The position numbers and the translations under genes are program-made. The notes below the pieces were generated by a model. That model had not been told where the DNA came from. It worked only from the letters and a program-made list of their open reading frames with translations, and made no database searches. 64,000 nt of DNA from NCBI GenBank assembly GCA_030248135.1, contig JASANC010003435.1, positions 1 through 64,000 on the forward strand, in the 5' to 3' direction. This document shows positions 12,230 through 24,400 of the stretch, piece by piece. Each line of letters opens with the position of its first letter. The first letter of the stretch is position 1. Source of the stretch: Theristus sp. LFF4_11. Lineage: Eukaryota > Nematoda > Chromadorea > Monhysterida > Xyalidae.

Positions 12230-13830
12230 GTTGCCGCTTGCCGACTTAGCTGCAGCAAACCAGGGATTTTTGAACCCAGCCAATTTTGGTAATTTTCCAA
12301 AAAAAAAACTAAGAACGGCTCATTATTCAAGTACACGTCAAAAATTGTCGTGTTTTTCTGTCGTAAATGCAATTTTCCCCATATGAAATGGACAAAATTT
12401 CAATAAAATACGATTTTCGCTCTTTTTGTTTACCGGATCATTCCAAAAATGGTCTACTCAGCTCAACAAAACACTTCGAACGAACCTGACTTGCAAAAAA
12501 TGTTTCTTTTAATTTCAAAACCCAATTTTTTCTAACCCTTCCTAAGCTAGAAAATATGCTGGAATTTTTTGTTTACTCCCCTTCCTTACATGTAATGTAT
12601 GCCAACCGGCTCGTGTACTATTCCGGCCCGCGAAATTCCGGCCCGTAGAATTCCGGCCCGCTCATTCCGGCCCGAAGAATTCCGGCCCGAAGAATTCCGG
12701 CCCGGAGAATTCCGGCCCGGAGAATTTTCGCCAGCAAGAACAATATTAAACCACACGAAGTGATTTTTGGTAAAATTCTCAAGTGATTTTTTTATTTTTG
12801 TTTAGAACTTGCTTGCAGTGACTTGTTGTAGGTTCCTAATCCTAAGCCAAGCCTTTTTGATAAGGTAAAAGGGTCATAAATCCTGTTCATGATAAAAAAA
12901 TTTAAAAATTTATTTGTAGTTTCTTTTTTTCCAAAAGGTTTCACTTTCCAAAAAAGCAAACAGAACGAACATCATTGAAAATACACTGTAACATGTGAAC
13001 ATCGATATTTTTATTTTATTATTTCATTACCAAAATCACTTCGCGTGGTTTAATATTGTTCGTGCTGGCGAAAATTCTCCGGGCCGGAATTCTCCGGGCC
13101 GGAATTCTTCGGGCCGGAATTCTTCGGGCCGGAATGAGCGGGCCGGAATTCTTCAGGCCGGAATTAGCGGGCCGGAATTGTACCCCCCCCCCATGCCAAC
13201 CATACCCGTGCGAAGGTGTGGGGTACCGATGTGCGCAGCCCTCAAACCGGTGTGCAACCCTCAAGATCAAACTTTGAGAGTTTGGCTTCATTGCACCGAC
13301 TGCCTTGTAAATGTGCACAGTTCTCAAAATGGTGCACAGCTCTCAAATTAGTACACAGACTTCAAAATGGTTCACTGCCCTCAAACCAGTGTCGCCAAAA
13401 TGCCACGCAAAAATTGTTTGCGGGTTGCACACCGGTTTGAGGGTTGCGCACAATGGTACTTCACACCGTCGCACGGGTGTGATGCCAACTACTCATCGAT
13501 CTTTGCAACACTGTGGTGTAGCGCCACAGCCGTTTCACGCGTGTTTCAAGCACATTTCTAGTATAGCACTTTTTGCAAAAAGGTAATGTTTCTTAATCCG
13601 CATAAAAGACGGAATGTGTGAGCAACTTTTTTAACGCGTTTTTTTTCATTGCAGCCATGGCGCAGCGGTACCGTTGTCGCTTAGCAGCGCGGGGGGCTTC
13701 GGGGATCGGATCCCTTCGTTGAAAAGAAATCAATAAAAAATTGATTGTTTTCAGTCAATCTTCATGCCTTTTAGCCGACAGGGGGTGCATACTTAACCAC
13801 CACAGTAAACAAAGATTTTGAAACACAGCC
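12230..13830 (+). repeat. Degenerate unit of the 1.5 kb array family
   Basis: Diverged copy of the unit seen at 2921-4430. The ccgacttagctgcagcaaacc block, the AT-rich part, the ggtgtggggtaccgatgtgc hairpin block and the gccatggcgcagcggtacc tail follow in the same order. It is split by the insertion at 12608-13192. The next unit starts at about 13785 and is itself split at 13834. Confidence 0.75.
12608..13192. mobile_element. Palindromic element with 14-bp tandem ends
   Basis: Both ends are arrays of a ~14 bp motif with an aattccggcccg core, in opposite orientation. Inside, tttcgccagcaagaacaat and its complement form a longer inverted repeat. It interrupts an array unit, and atgccaacc is present on both sides (12599-12607 and 13193-13201), a 9-bp target duplication. 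No open frame of note is seen. Confidence 0.8.
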
Positions 13831-13833
13831 ATA

Positions 13834-15359
13834 AGGCCCGTTTAGCCGTCCGGACGTTGACGCACGTCGCCGTACAGACAGACACGGACGCATAAACGAT
13901 GACGTGAGATGAAGTGACGTGCCGCATGGTTTTAGAATTTTTGCTCGTTTATGCGTTTGTACGGCGACGTGCGTCGACGTGCAGACAGATACGGACGCAT
14001 AAACGATGACGTGCCGTGAAGTGACGTGCCGTGACGTGCCGGATGGTTTTTGGAATTTTTGCTCGTTTATGCCCCTGTACGGCGATGTGCGTCGACGTTC
14101 AGACAGATACAGACGCATAAACGATGACGTGACGTGCCGTGACGTGACGTTGCATTTTAGGTTCTGCCCTAAAAAGCCGTACGTCAGCGAGCAAAATTCA
14201 ATCAAGTTGTGTGCCAAATTGAAATTGAATACATACGACAACAACCAATTTTGACTGGAGAATGGAGATTGCAACTCAAATTCGAAACAACCCACAGATT
14301 CAAGTCTTTTGAAATTTCGTCTTTCGCTCAAGTCTTTTGAGCAGTGCATTCAATGCAGAGCAGAAGAACAGGCGAAAACACATTGTGTTTTTCAACAGTG
14401 CGAGTGCACAAATGGTTTGCTGCGGCTGCACAATTGCTTTGCAGCAATAACACGGACTATACAGCCAGCAGCAACCATGACACCATGGCGCAGTGGTTCG
14501 TTCAGGGTTCGACTCTCAGAATGTGCAGATGAAATTTTCGCATTTTTTGCCGCACGACAAATTCTTTGGTGTTCTGTGGATTGCCATGACAAAGTCACTC
14601 ACAAATTTGCATCCAGCCCTTCAGGCTCTGTTATTTTGTTGTGAATAGCCAGGGAATCGGCTAATTGCTTGGTGATCGTGATGCATACATTTTGTGCAAA
14701 CCTTTCTCAGCCTCCACACAGCAATGCCTGCACAGAAAGCATGCATCACGTGACCACCAACCAATCAGCTGATTCACTATAATTTAGAGTTCGCCTGTGG
14801 AGTTCATGTGATGGCTGAAACTCACTGAATTAGTGAATTCACTGAATAAAAGCTAAACTGCTGACATTTTTGTTTGAGAACACAGAAAATAATCAGAAAA
14901 AATGTCTCATTTCAGGACGATAGTGAGTGAGCATGTGCTCACAATGAAGAACAACAAAAGTGAACAAAATTGATAAAATGGAACTTTGACGCACGGCTTT
15001 TTAGGGAAGAACCTAAACCCTTCCGGCACGTCACGGCACGTCACGTCATCGTTTATGCGTCCGTATCTGTCTGAACGTCGACGCACGTCGCCGTACAGGG
15101 GCATAAACGAGCGCGAGTTCTAAAACCATCCGGCACGTCACGGCACGTCACGGCACGTCACGTCATCGTTTATGCGTCCGTATCTGTCTGAACGTCGACG
15201 TACGTCGCCGTACAGGGGCATAAACGAGCGCGAGTTCTAAAACAAGACGTGACGTGCCGTGCCGTGACGTGCCGGATTGCTCTTTTTTGCAGCATAAACG
15301 AGGTTTGACGTGACGTGACGTGCCGTGCCGGATGCAAATACGGACGGCTAAACGGGCCT
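13834..15359. mobile_element. 1.5 kb DNA element with GC-rich subterminal repeats
   Basis: The ends are perfect inverted repeats of at least 19 bp, AGGCCCGTTTAGCCGTCCG. Each end continues with repeats of a ~100 bp module containing acgtcgccgtac, cataaacga and runs of gacgtgccgt, on opposite strands at the two ends. ATA flanks both sides (13831-13833, 15360-15362), a possible 3-bp target duplication. It interrupts an array unit. No transposase frame is seen, so it is non-autonomous; the superfamily is uncertain. Confidence 0.8.
14641..14800. mobile_element. MITE family M1, diverged copy
   Basis: Shares gggaatc, ttggtgatc and caccaaccaatcagctgatt with the copy at 7904, and ends tttagagttcgcctgt. 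It is nested in the element at 13834-15359. Confidence 0.65.
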
Positions 15360-15477
15360 ATAAGATGGACTATTTTTTTAATGAAACGCAATTTGCCCTC
15401 TTATGGTTTACCTTACCGGATCGTTCTGAAAATGATCTATATAGCTAAACTCAGATCGACGAGACGCGCCATGTGAC

Positions 15478-15960
15478 TTTGGGGGGGGGGGGGGGGCGGG
15501 CAAAATTTTGAAATTGGATAGATAGATTGCTAAAACGCGTTTAAACGTTTAAAATCGAGTTTAAATGTGTATTTTAACTAAAATTAGCGAAATTTTCAAA
15601 AATTTCGAGCAAAAATGGTAAAATTTGGTCAAAAATTGACTCATTTTATGTCTTCGAAGACAAAAATTTTCAGACAGCTGGCTGAGAATTTTTTTTTTTG
15701 ATAGATAATAGCTGAGCCAAAAAACCTTTCTGATAGAGATAGATCGAAATTTTTTCTGGGGGGGGGCGGCCCCCCCCAGCCCCCTCCCCCCTAGAACAAC
15801 TATGGTTTAGGATTAGAAACGTACAACGACCCATTGCAAGCAACCTCTGATCAGAAATCAAAAAAAAATCATTTTTAAGAATGTGTACAAATCTTTGATT
15901 TTTGTTCAACAACAACCCTACTACCTACCCTCCGCCCCCCCCCCAAATTTTGCAGCTATT
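15478..15960. repeat. Poly-G/poly-C bounded repeat, unassigned
   Basis: A run of about 16 G with a cgggcaaaattttg follow-on at the left, and gcccccccccc with aaattttgc at the right, suggest an inverted-repeat element. A second G/C palindrome lies at about 15758-15792, and the taggattag dispersed repeat lies inside. The remainder is AT-rich with no gene. Confidence 0.4.
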
Positions 15961-16636
15961 TTATTTTTTTATCTGAAAAATTTTCATCCAGCTAGCTATC
16001 CATATCGCAGTGTACGACAGCTACCGCTCATTGCTATTTGCCGTCACATTTCCTGTTTCACTTTGCCGACATGCTGCTGCATTGTATAAACAAACGCAAC
16101 ACAAGTTTTGCTAGTATTGATTTGTTCACTGATAGTGTCGTCGCTAGTCACCAGTTAGCACTTCAGTATCAGCATACAAGCACGTGGTAGTTGGTAGATA
16201 ATTTTCAGTATAACACAATTATTGCTAAGTTTTTGGTGTCGGCATTTTGTTTACAACGGCAAATGTAGTGTGCGACAGCTTAGACCCCAAGCGGATGACA
16301 AATGCTGTCCCACTGACTGTCGACTGTTGCTCACACGTTTGGCGAGCAGCGCTGGCAACGCCCACAACCAACCAAGCTGCGTTCGTTCAGCACATTTTTA
16401 CGGCTGGTTGTGTGTTTTTTCGAACGCTTTTTTCTTTCAATACAAATTGAAAACTATGCAAACATTGTTGTGCAGTCATCGCATAATCTTGCAGAAGAAC
16501 GTTTGTGTCTGAGAAGGCGCATCATCATCTGTTGAAGTTTTATTGCGTTTCCTCTCGCGCGTGCCGTGTTCACGTTTGATTGCCTCTCCTCAACGGCACA
16601 CGTGGACCTGAGTGCTGCCTCATATGATAATCAATG
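15961..16636. other. Unassigned spacer
   Basis: I see no gene, RNA or clear repeat. It could hold an untranslated first exon of the downstream PIEZO gene, but nothing in the sequence decides this. Confidence 0.3.
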
Positions 16637-16644
16637 GTGGTGGT

Positions 16645-18174
16645 TAGGGATGGAGCCGGTTCCGGTCCGGATTCCGGATTCCGGCGCCTAAAATTGGATC
16701 CGGATCCGGTCCGGATTCCGGCGCAATTTTGCCGGATCCGGCCGGATCCGGCCGGAATGGCCGAGATCCGCGAATTAACCAGTTGATTTTTCCGTTTCAG
16801 AGCTGTTCAATGGTTTGACAAATTTGTTTCGGTGCTTTGTTGGTTTTGTTGTTGTGCATTTGGCATGTGATCAGTGAGCGTTTCTTTAGTTTAGTGTTCT
16901 GTTCAATGGTAAATGGTTCACTGCTTTTGTCTTGAGTGGTAAACTTATGTGCAGTATCGTCCACTTTAAAAAACGTGGCTGCCAGCTTTTGGCCGACGTT
17001 GTTGATGAACAAATTCAGGTTTTTCTTTGAAATCAGCCATCTTCGTTGGTCATATTCAGTTAGCTGTCAAACAGTTGCTTTTTTGTGAGCCCCAGAACAC
17101 CAGCGATTTTAACGACGTGTGTTACCGTGGGTGTGCGGAGGTGCCGTGATCCCTTAAAACCCGATAACCCCCCCCCCCCCCAACGACAAATCCACGAGAC
17201 GACGAATCCATTTCAATGGTGTTGCCCGCCGTTTGCGCACTGAAGCAGCGCATCGAACAAGTCGATGCGAGTGGCATTGGTACGACGAAAAAACGCTGCT
17301 GACCAGCATCGACATACGCTTCCGTGCGCTTTTCCACAACGAATCCAACATCATGGCCACGTACGTTGATCCGCGATTCAAGAATACTGCAGTCGTTTTC
17401 GAAAATGAAGGCGCGATTCGTTGTGAACTACTTCACATTGCAAAGAAAATCTTGAAACGACCGGAGACGCCCACAAACTGTGACGATACATCCGAGATCG
17501 CGAACAACGACGATGACGAAAGTGAACGCGAGCCCGAACCAAAAAAGAAATCGACTGGCCTCTACGGAGGCATCGAGTTTCACGCTGCGCGACCGCGCAA
17601 CCCGTCAGGCGAATCCAGTCTTGAAGACGAACTGCGCGGCGAAATGAATATGTACGAGTCGGATGATTTTATCGACGAACCGGACAAAAGTGATCTAATG
17701 CTAGACTTTTGGCGGCTGAACTCGTCTAAATACCCCAAACTATCGACAATCGCGCGCAGATACCTGGCACCGCTACCAACAAGCGTGGCAAGCGAACGAA
17801 TGTTCTCTGAAGCCAGGCAGGTGTTTGTGTACAGCCGATCTCGTCTGTCCACTCAGAACGCCGAAAAGGTCATGTTTCTGAATGGAGTGTTGCCAGCACT
17901 TGATTATCCCTATGCGATGTGAATTTTGTCAATTGTTGTTGTTGTAATTTTTGGTTGGTTCACGTGCTGTGTCTTGCTGACTTTGTTTCTGTGTCTGTGC
18001 TGTTTTATGCTGAAAATGTGATGAAGAAGCGACGAAATGTGCGTAGATGTTCTTTAGACATAAAAAGGCCATTCCGGTCCGGATTCCGGCAATTTTTGCC
18101 GGATCCGGCCCGGCCGGAATGGGCTTTTGCCGGATCCGGCCCGGATTCCGGCAAATTTGCCGGATCCATCCCTA
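16645..18174 (+). mobile_element. hAT element, internally deleted, copy 1
   Basis: Begins TAGGGATGG and ends CCATCCCTA. Both ends carry GC-rich ccggatccgg-type subterminal repeats. The flanks are an exact 8-bp duplication, GTGGTGGT (16637-16644 and 18175-18182), as expected for hAT transposons. It is 1,530 bp and keeps only the C-terminal end of a transposase frame. A second copy lies at 40061-42364 inside PIEZO. Confidence 0.93.
17218..17922 (+). pseudogene. hAT transposase C-terminal fragment
   Basis: This is the C-terminal dimerisation region of a hAT transposase, with YLAPLPTSVASERMFSEA followed by [14 protein letters not shown] just before the stop at 17920-17922. An acidic stretch and a CK2-like DDESERE segment precede it. 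The first ~70 bases are in another frame: an A-run at 17288-17293 is one base shorter than in the copy at 41421, so the frame is broken here. The N-terminal BED finger and the catalytic RNase-H core are missing from the whole element, so it cannot supply transposase. Confidence 0.85.
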
Positions 18175-18182
18175 GTGGTGGT

Positions 18183-18443
18183 GTCGGCAAGTGTAAAAGC
18201 CGCTCTGGCTTGTTGTATGCTTTGTCTTTTCTCATTTCAGCATGAAACTGCATATACTGCACCGAAAACAATCCGACATTGTTCTGCAACTTGTCAAGTT
18301 AAACTACGAAAATGTGACACAACAGAAAACAAAGAAATAGTCGTGAACTGAGAAGACTGGACGACTTGGAGCTTGAACTATTACAATACTCAAATAATTT
18401 CATATTGAAAAAATATTTATAATTTGGGCGTGAAGGTAGTATA
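18183..18443. other. PIEZO 5' flank
   Basis: Lies between the hAT element and the PIEZO start codon. No convincing promoter motif is seen. A TTTCAG at about 18235 could be an acceptor for a 5' UTR exon, which is inference only. Confidence 0.3.
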
Positions 18444-21400
18444 ATGGTGTCGGCGTCTGTGAAATCATTGCTGTACAGGATCGTGTGGCCTACTGGCCTG
18501 CTATTAGGTGAGTCACACACAGCTTGCTTTTATTAAATTGTTTACTGGTGTCAAATTATCTGCTTTCTGTGCAAAAGTGACCAATCAATCAAAGCGTCAA
18601 TCATTGATTTGATTGATTGAAAAAATAACCATATCGATCAGTGAGTTCTGCGTTTTCGTGCAGCTTGCATAATCCGACCGAGCGTGCTCTCGTTGCTGTA
18701 CGGTGTCATCGCGGTCATTTCGCTCTTATTGCCGAACATTCGATCGCGCACCGGTCTCTTGTGTGAGTTGTGGACGTTGTTTGTTTGCAGCTGCGAGTCG
18801 TTGTTTCGTGAAGTTGCACAGCAAATGGAGAACGAACTGTTGTGCGTGCGTACTTTTGTATGCAAATGTGATCGGTGGTGTCACGTTAACGGGGAAAGGC
18901 GTATACATGACGCTTCCGCGTGAACAGTTTTGGCGTAGCGGCCGCTTTAGTAAAAAAGTTCATTGCAATGTACGACAATAATGGTTGTAATAGTGCAATT
19001 CACAACTTATTGCTGATTTTACAAACACAAACAAAAACGGTTGCTTTCATCAACCGCAGGTGCCTGATATCGTGCACTGTTCTTTCAGCGTCAACGCGTG
19101 TATATTTGTTGGTGTCGTTGATTGTGGTTGTGGCGTGCACACTTGCGCAGACGGTCTATCAGATCTACGCCGCAGCAGCACTCGACGACCGTGAATACGT
19201 GCAACGATGCAACTCCACTGGCCAACGGGTGCTCGTCCAGTTCGGTCTCGCAAAGTTCGTGTTCTTCTGAGATTTTCGTTTTTTTCTCCATAGAACTGGT
19301 TGCACTTGTGACTAGAACATTCAAGTATCCGTTGCCATTTTTAGTGCCATGCCTTTTTCCATTATTGTGCTCGTCTAATGAAGTTCTATGTCGTATGTAG
19401 AAACATGAAACACGGCGCTACCATATGCCACAAGCGCAACGATTCATAGCCATAAACTGTTAACTTGAAACAAACAAACAAACAGAAAGTTGAGAGAAAC
19501 AAACGTGAACTGCGATTTCGCTTGCTCAGATTGGGCGCGTCGAACGCAGCAGACGAGGCTCGCGTGCTTGCGCCGGAGATCGTCGCGTTGCTGTGCACCG
19601 TGGGCACGTTTGTCGTCTGCGTGCTGCTCGCCACGAATCCGCAGTCCGACTCGCTGCAACAGATTCTGGACACGACACCCAGCGCCGTCGGTGAACCCGT
19701 CGAGACGTCGTTCAACGGGCCGCAACGGTTCGCTGAGTTTTGGTTTGGTTTGGTTTGGTTTGGCTTCGCCAGTCGGAAACGCAGAGTTTGGTTGAAACAC
19801 CACTTGTTTCTTGTTTTTTTTTTATTTGGTTAGTTTTGGAGAGCTGAGATCAGGTGCCACTGGGATTCTTCCTCCGACACTGTGTTCTGATGTTGTTGTT
19901 GTTGTTGGTTGTTGTGATTTTTAGACGATGTTTTTAGGCCAGGGCTAACCCAGAGAAGCGTACGGAACGCCATTGAGCAGGTCGCCCATCGTGTTTTCTC
20001 TGTCATTAAGTGCCTACACCACCCCTCGGCGGGGCTCGATCTCTCGAGCGCACAGACAGTCTAACGCACTATCACCAGGCCACGAGGGTGATGATGCTGT
20101 GATTTATTTGGGCTTGGTTTGCCTTCAAATAACAGTGGGCAGAAAATTTACAGAAAAAATCAGTCTGAGAAAACCAAATCTTGAAAACGAGCGTCTTGAG
20201 TTTTCTGTTCTTTTTTCTCACCGGAACAGCGCGGACAGCGGCCCGGACAGTCCGGCAGCGCCGCCCTCAGCAGCGTCCGGAGCGAGCGCCCATCCCCCGG
20301 CGGACGCGAGTTTCAGTCGGTCGTATCTGCTAAAACGAGCGTCGGACGTGTTGTTCGTCGCGCTGACCTGCATCGTCGGCACCTTGTACCCGTCGTTGTT
20401 GTCCATGGTGTACTTTCTGATGGCGTTGCTCATTCTGACGCTGTGGGCGCTGCATCGGCCGCTCTACCGTCGCCACATGAACGCCATCAAGTGCGCACTA
20501 GCGCTGTATGCCGCGTTGCACTTGTGTCTGCTCTATTTGTATCAGCTGCCGACCGCGCAGACCATACTGCCGCCGGATGCACTGTTGGCCAGGTGCGTGT
20601 GGGGTGGGCAACTGTTGAGTGTTGGGAAGGCACATTTGATGCAGTGAGTCATGTCAGTGCAAAAAGACGGGACGGAGACCGCATTTGGTAATAAGGCGCT
20701 TAGTTGTGTAATTTTTGCAACCAACAGGCGTTGACAGCCAGACAGCCGCTTCATCTCCCTTAAGTTTGGTAAAGCTCCGCCTCAAACAACAAAGAATTGA
20801 TCTCTGTTGCCAGACTGTTCGGTCTCACACCGATCGTGCGCGTGTGGGCGTGTCCGAACGTGTTGCACGTTGAATGGCTGAAGCAACGTTGGCCGGCCGT
20901 GTTGAATCCACTGTTGATCGTCGTCTACTACGTGTTTGTCGTGGTGCAGTACAAAGTGACACGTGCCGGCGTCAGCAGCAGGCGGGACACGCTCGGCCGC
21001 ATTGTTGACGACCTCTCGTCCGTTCATGAAGAGGTGCGTTTCAGACAGGCGACCTGCTCTGTTTTAGTTCCGTTTGAGCCTCAGTCCATGGAACTTGAAG
21101 CGCTTGAGTCATCGGAAAACATCGCAGCTTCACGCGTTAAAGTGACGTGACGCCTTCGCTGAAGCGCGAATGGGCCTTTTAGTGACCATTTTGATCTTGG
21201 GCGCTTCTTTTGCGCGAAGTGCAGTGGTGCTGCTGAGAACCGGATACGGGATTGCTAAATGTCTGCTGAGTGCGATTGAGTGTGCTTTGCAACACCGGTC
21301 TTCTTTGAGTACTGTTATCAGCCTTTTCAGTTCGCGACGGAACGGAAAAGCATTGTCGTGGTCAACAAACCAAAATGTTCCTCCTTTCCCGTGGCTTTTC

Positions 21401-24400
21401 TTATTCCTGCAATTTTTCCTGTGTTTTTTTCCGTCATTGTCCTGTGGACCATGCCACACGGACAAGCTTTTGCTCCGAATTTTTGGTGACCTATGTAATT
21501 GAGAAACGCCATAAAATTTGAAGAGGTTTGTGTTTTTTTGTTTCTTTTTTCGTGTTCACAGCTTCTGTGTGGCCACAAACCTATTCGGCAACCAACTGTT
21601 TTCAGTACCTCTTGTGGCTTCTTGTAGATTTGACTTGTTTGTGCGTGTATTCGTTGTTGTGTGTGGTGTGTGTGTGTGTCAATTGTTTCATCAGTTTTCG
21701 TTTGTAGTTTGTTTCTTGTTTTTTAGCATCACCCCCTGACACCAATCACGTCACCTGCGAATGCTTCGCACCGCCTTAGCAGAGCAGACGAGCACACGCA
21801 GGTGCGTTTTGTCGCTTTCGTTTTTTGTGGTTTTTCGTTTTTCCATTTTTATTTGCTTTCTTAGCTTTGGACAAGTCGGTTGACAGAAAGTTAGAACATC
21901 TCACAACAATCATTGCTTGACGAAAATTGGTCTAGTCAAGTAGGCTTACTTGGATTGTACTTATTCCCTTTGTCTTTTGTGTTATTGTTTTGTGTTAGTG
22001 CTTTAGTTCTGTTAGTTTACGGCTCGCTCCTAATTTCTTATCCACTCGTCTTTTATTTCTTTTCGTTTTCCCATTTCATTTCTTTAGAATATTACATTAG
22101 TCATTAGTGTGGATGATTTCCAGTGTGGAAGTGTGATTGGTGCATCGGTTCTGCGTGTTGATTTGAAAAAATGAATTCATAGAAGCCGATTGCGTATTTT
22201 TTGGTTTAAATATGCGATGATCAAGTAAATGCAAGGTGCCGCTTAAGATAGGCTTTTTGAGTCGACCGACCCGGCCTCCACACCTCTAGGCACAATTTCA
22301 AAAAAAGTTTTCAAATTCAGTTAAATTTAAGACCAATCGAACCGCCTTGATGCCCTGAGTTCGAAAATCATATTTTATCCTAATCCAAGCTTTTTTATGC
22401 TTCAAAATTAGGAAAAACCTAATTTTCGACCCCCTTGTAGCAAAACTGTTCTAGCTCGCTTCTGCTTGAATCTATTAACAAAAATCAAACACCAATCGAT
22501 TCCCCTTGTATTCGCGCACATTTTTCGCTGTTATACTGCAGGTTGAAAACGTTTTTTCATGCTCTGTATTTATAAAAAACTGCAGAGGTTGGTGTTTTTT
22601 CACGTTTTTCGGTACTTTAGAAACGTTTGTGGGGTATAGTTTCTAAATAATTCTGAAAGATCTGCGAAAAATGTATATACATGTCAAATTTCATCTTTAT
22701 AAAGCGTCGCCGGGACTCACACGATACAAAACAAAATGGCTTGTCGCATGCGTTTTTGGTCAATATGCCGCATGCAGGGTGTTTCCTCCCACCCCCAATT
22801 TTTTTGGGGCCACCTCAGGTGCTGCAACCGTGACTAAAGATGGGTTTTCGGGTACGCTGAGTTCAAAAATCGTACTTAGAAATTTGCCCGACGTTTCTAC
22901 TGTGCCCTAAACGCGTATGCCATAGGGATCAGGAGGGAAATTTCCTTAAAAATTGAATTTAAATAAAAAGCGCGTCACAAGGCAGCTGAAATCCTGTTAC
23001 AAACACAAATCGAGGTCGCTGAGTCCGCATATAATGCTTATTTTGCTATACGGATTACTCCGCACCCTAAAAACGGCTTCTATGGGGACGAAAAGGGAAA
23101 AATTTGAAAAAATCGGAAACTAATCAAAAAATAAATGAAAACTGTGCTGAAATACAAATCGAGGTTGCTGAGTCCGAATATGATGTTTATTTTGCTATAC
23201 GGATTACTCCGTACCCTAAAAGCAGGTTCTATGAGGACAGAAGGAAAAAAATTAAAAAAATCGGAAACTAGTCAAAAAAATTGAAACTGTGCTGTAAATA
23301 CAAACCGAAGTCGCTGAGTTCGAATAAAATGTTTATTTTGCCATATGAATTATTTCGCACCCTAAAAACGTCCTCTATTGAGACGAAAAGGAAAATATTT
23401 AAAAATAATCGAAACTAGTTAAAAAATCTGAAAACTATGCAACAAACACAAACCGAGATCTCTGAGTTCGAACATGATGTTTTTATTTTGCCTTACGGTT
23501 TACTACGCACCCTAAAAACAGCTTCTATAGGGACGAAAAGGGAGAAATCTGAAGAAAATCGGAAACTAGTCAAAAGAATCCGTATAGCAAAACATACATC
23601 ATATTCGGACTTAGCGACATCGATTCAGATTTTTTGGCTAGTTTCCGGAATTTTTCAATTTTCTCCCTTTTCATCCCTGTAAAAACTATTTTTAGAGTGC
23701 GGTGCAATCCGCAATGCAAAATGAACAGCATATTCGGACTGCGCGACCTTGATTTCTATTTATGGCACAGTTTTCAGATTTTTTGACTACCTAGTTTCCG
23801 ATTTTTTCCAGATGTCCCTTTTTTCGTCCCTATAGAGACCGTTTTTAGGGTGCGGGGTAATTCGTATGGCCAAATAAGCATTATATTCGGACTGAGCGAC
23901 CTTGATTTCTATTTATGGCACAGTTTTCAGATTTTTTGACGAGTTTCCGATTTTCTCCGGATTTCTCCCTTTTCGTCCATATAAAAACTGTTTTTAGGGT
24001 GTGTAGTAATCCGTATAGCGAAATAAACATTATATTCGGACTCAGCGACCTTGATTTGTATTTACGGCATAGTTTCCAAACTTTTTATACTAGTTTTCGA
24101 TTTTTTTAATTTTTTTCCCTTCTGTCCCCATAGAACCTGCTTTTAGGGTGCGAAGTAATCCGTTTAGCAAAATAAACATCATATTCGGACTCAGCAACCT
24201 CGATTTGTATTTCAGCACAGTTTTCATTTATTTTTTGATTAGTTTCCGATTTTTTCAAATTTTTTCCTTTTGGTCCCCATAGAAACCGTTTCTAGGGTGC
24301 GGAGTAATCCGTATAGCAAAATAAGCATTATATGCGGACTCAGCGACCTCGATTTGTGTTTGTAACAGGATTTCAGCTGCCTTGTGACGCGCTTTTTATT

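Noticed and set aside
14466..14530. tRNA-like stretch (catggcgcagtggttcg, gggttcgactctc)
   Set aside because: Spacing between the box-like motifs is too short and no cloverleaf can be drawn.
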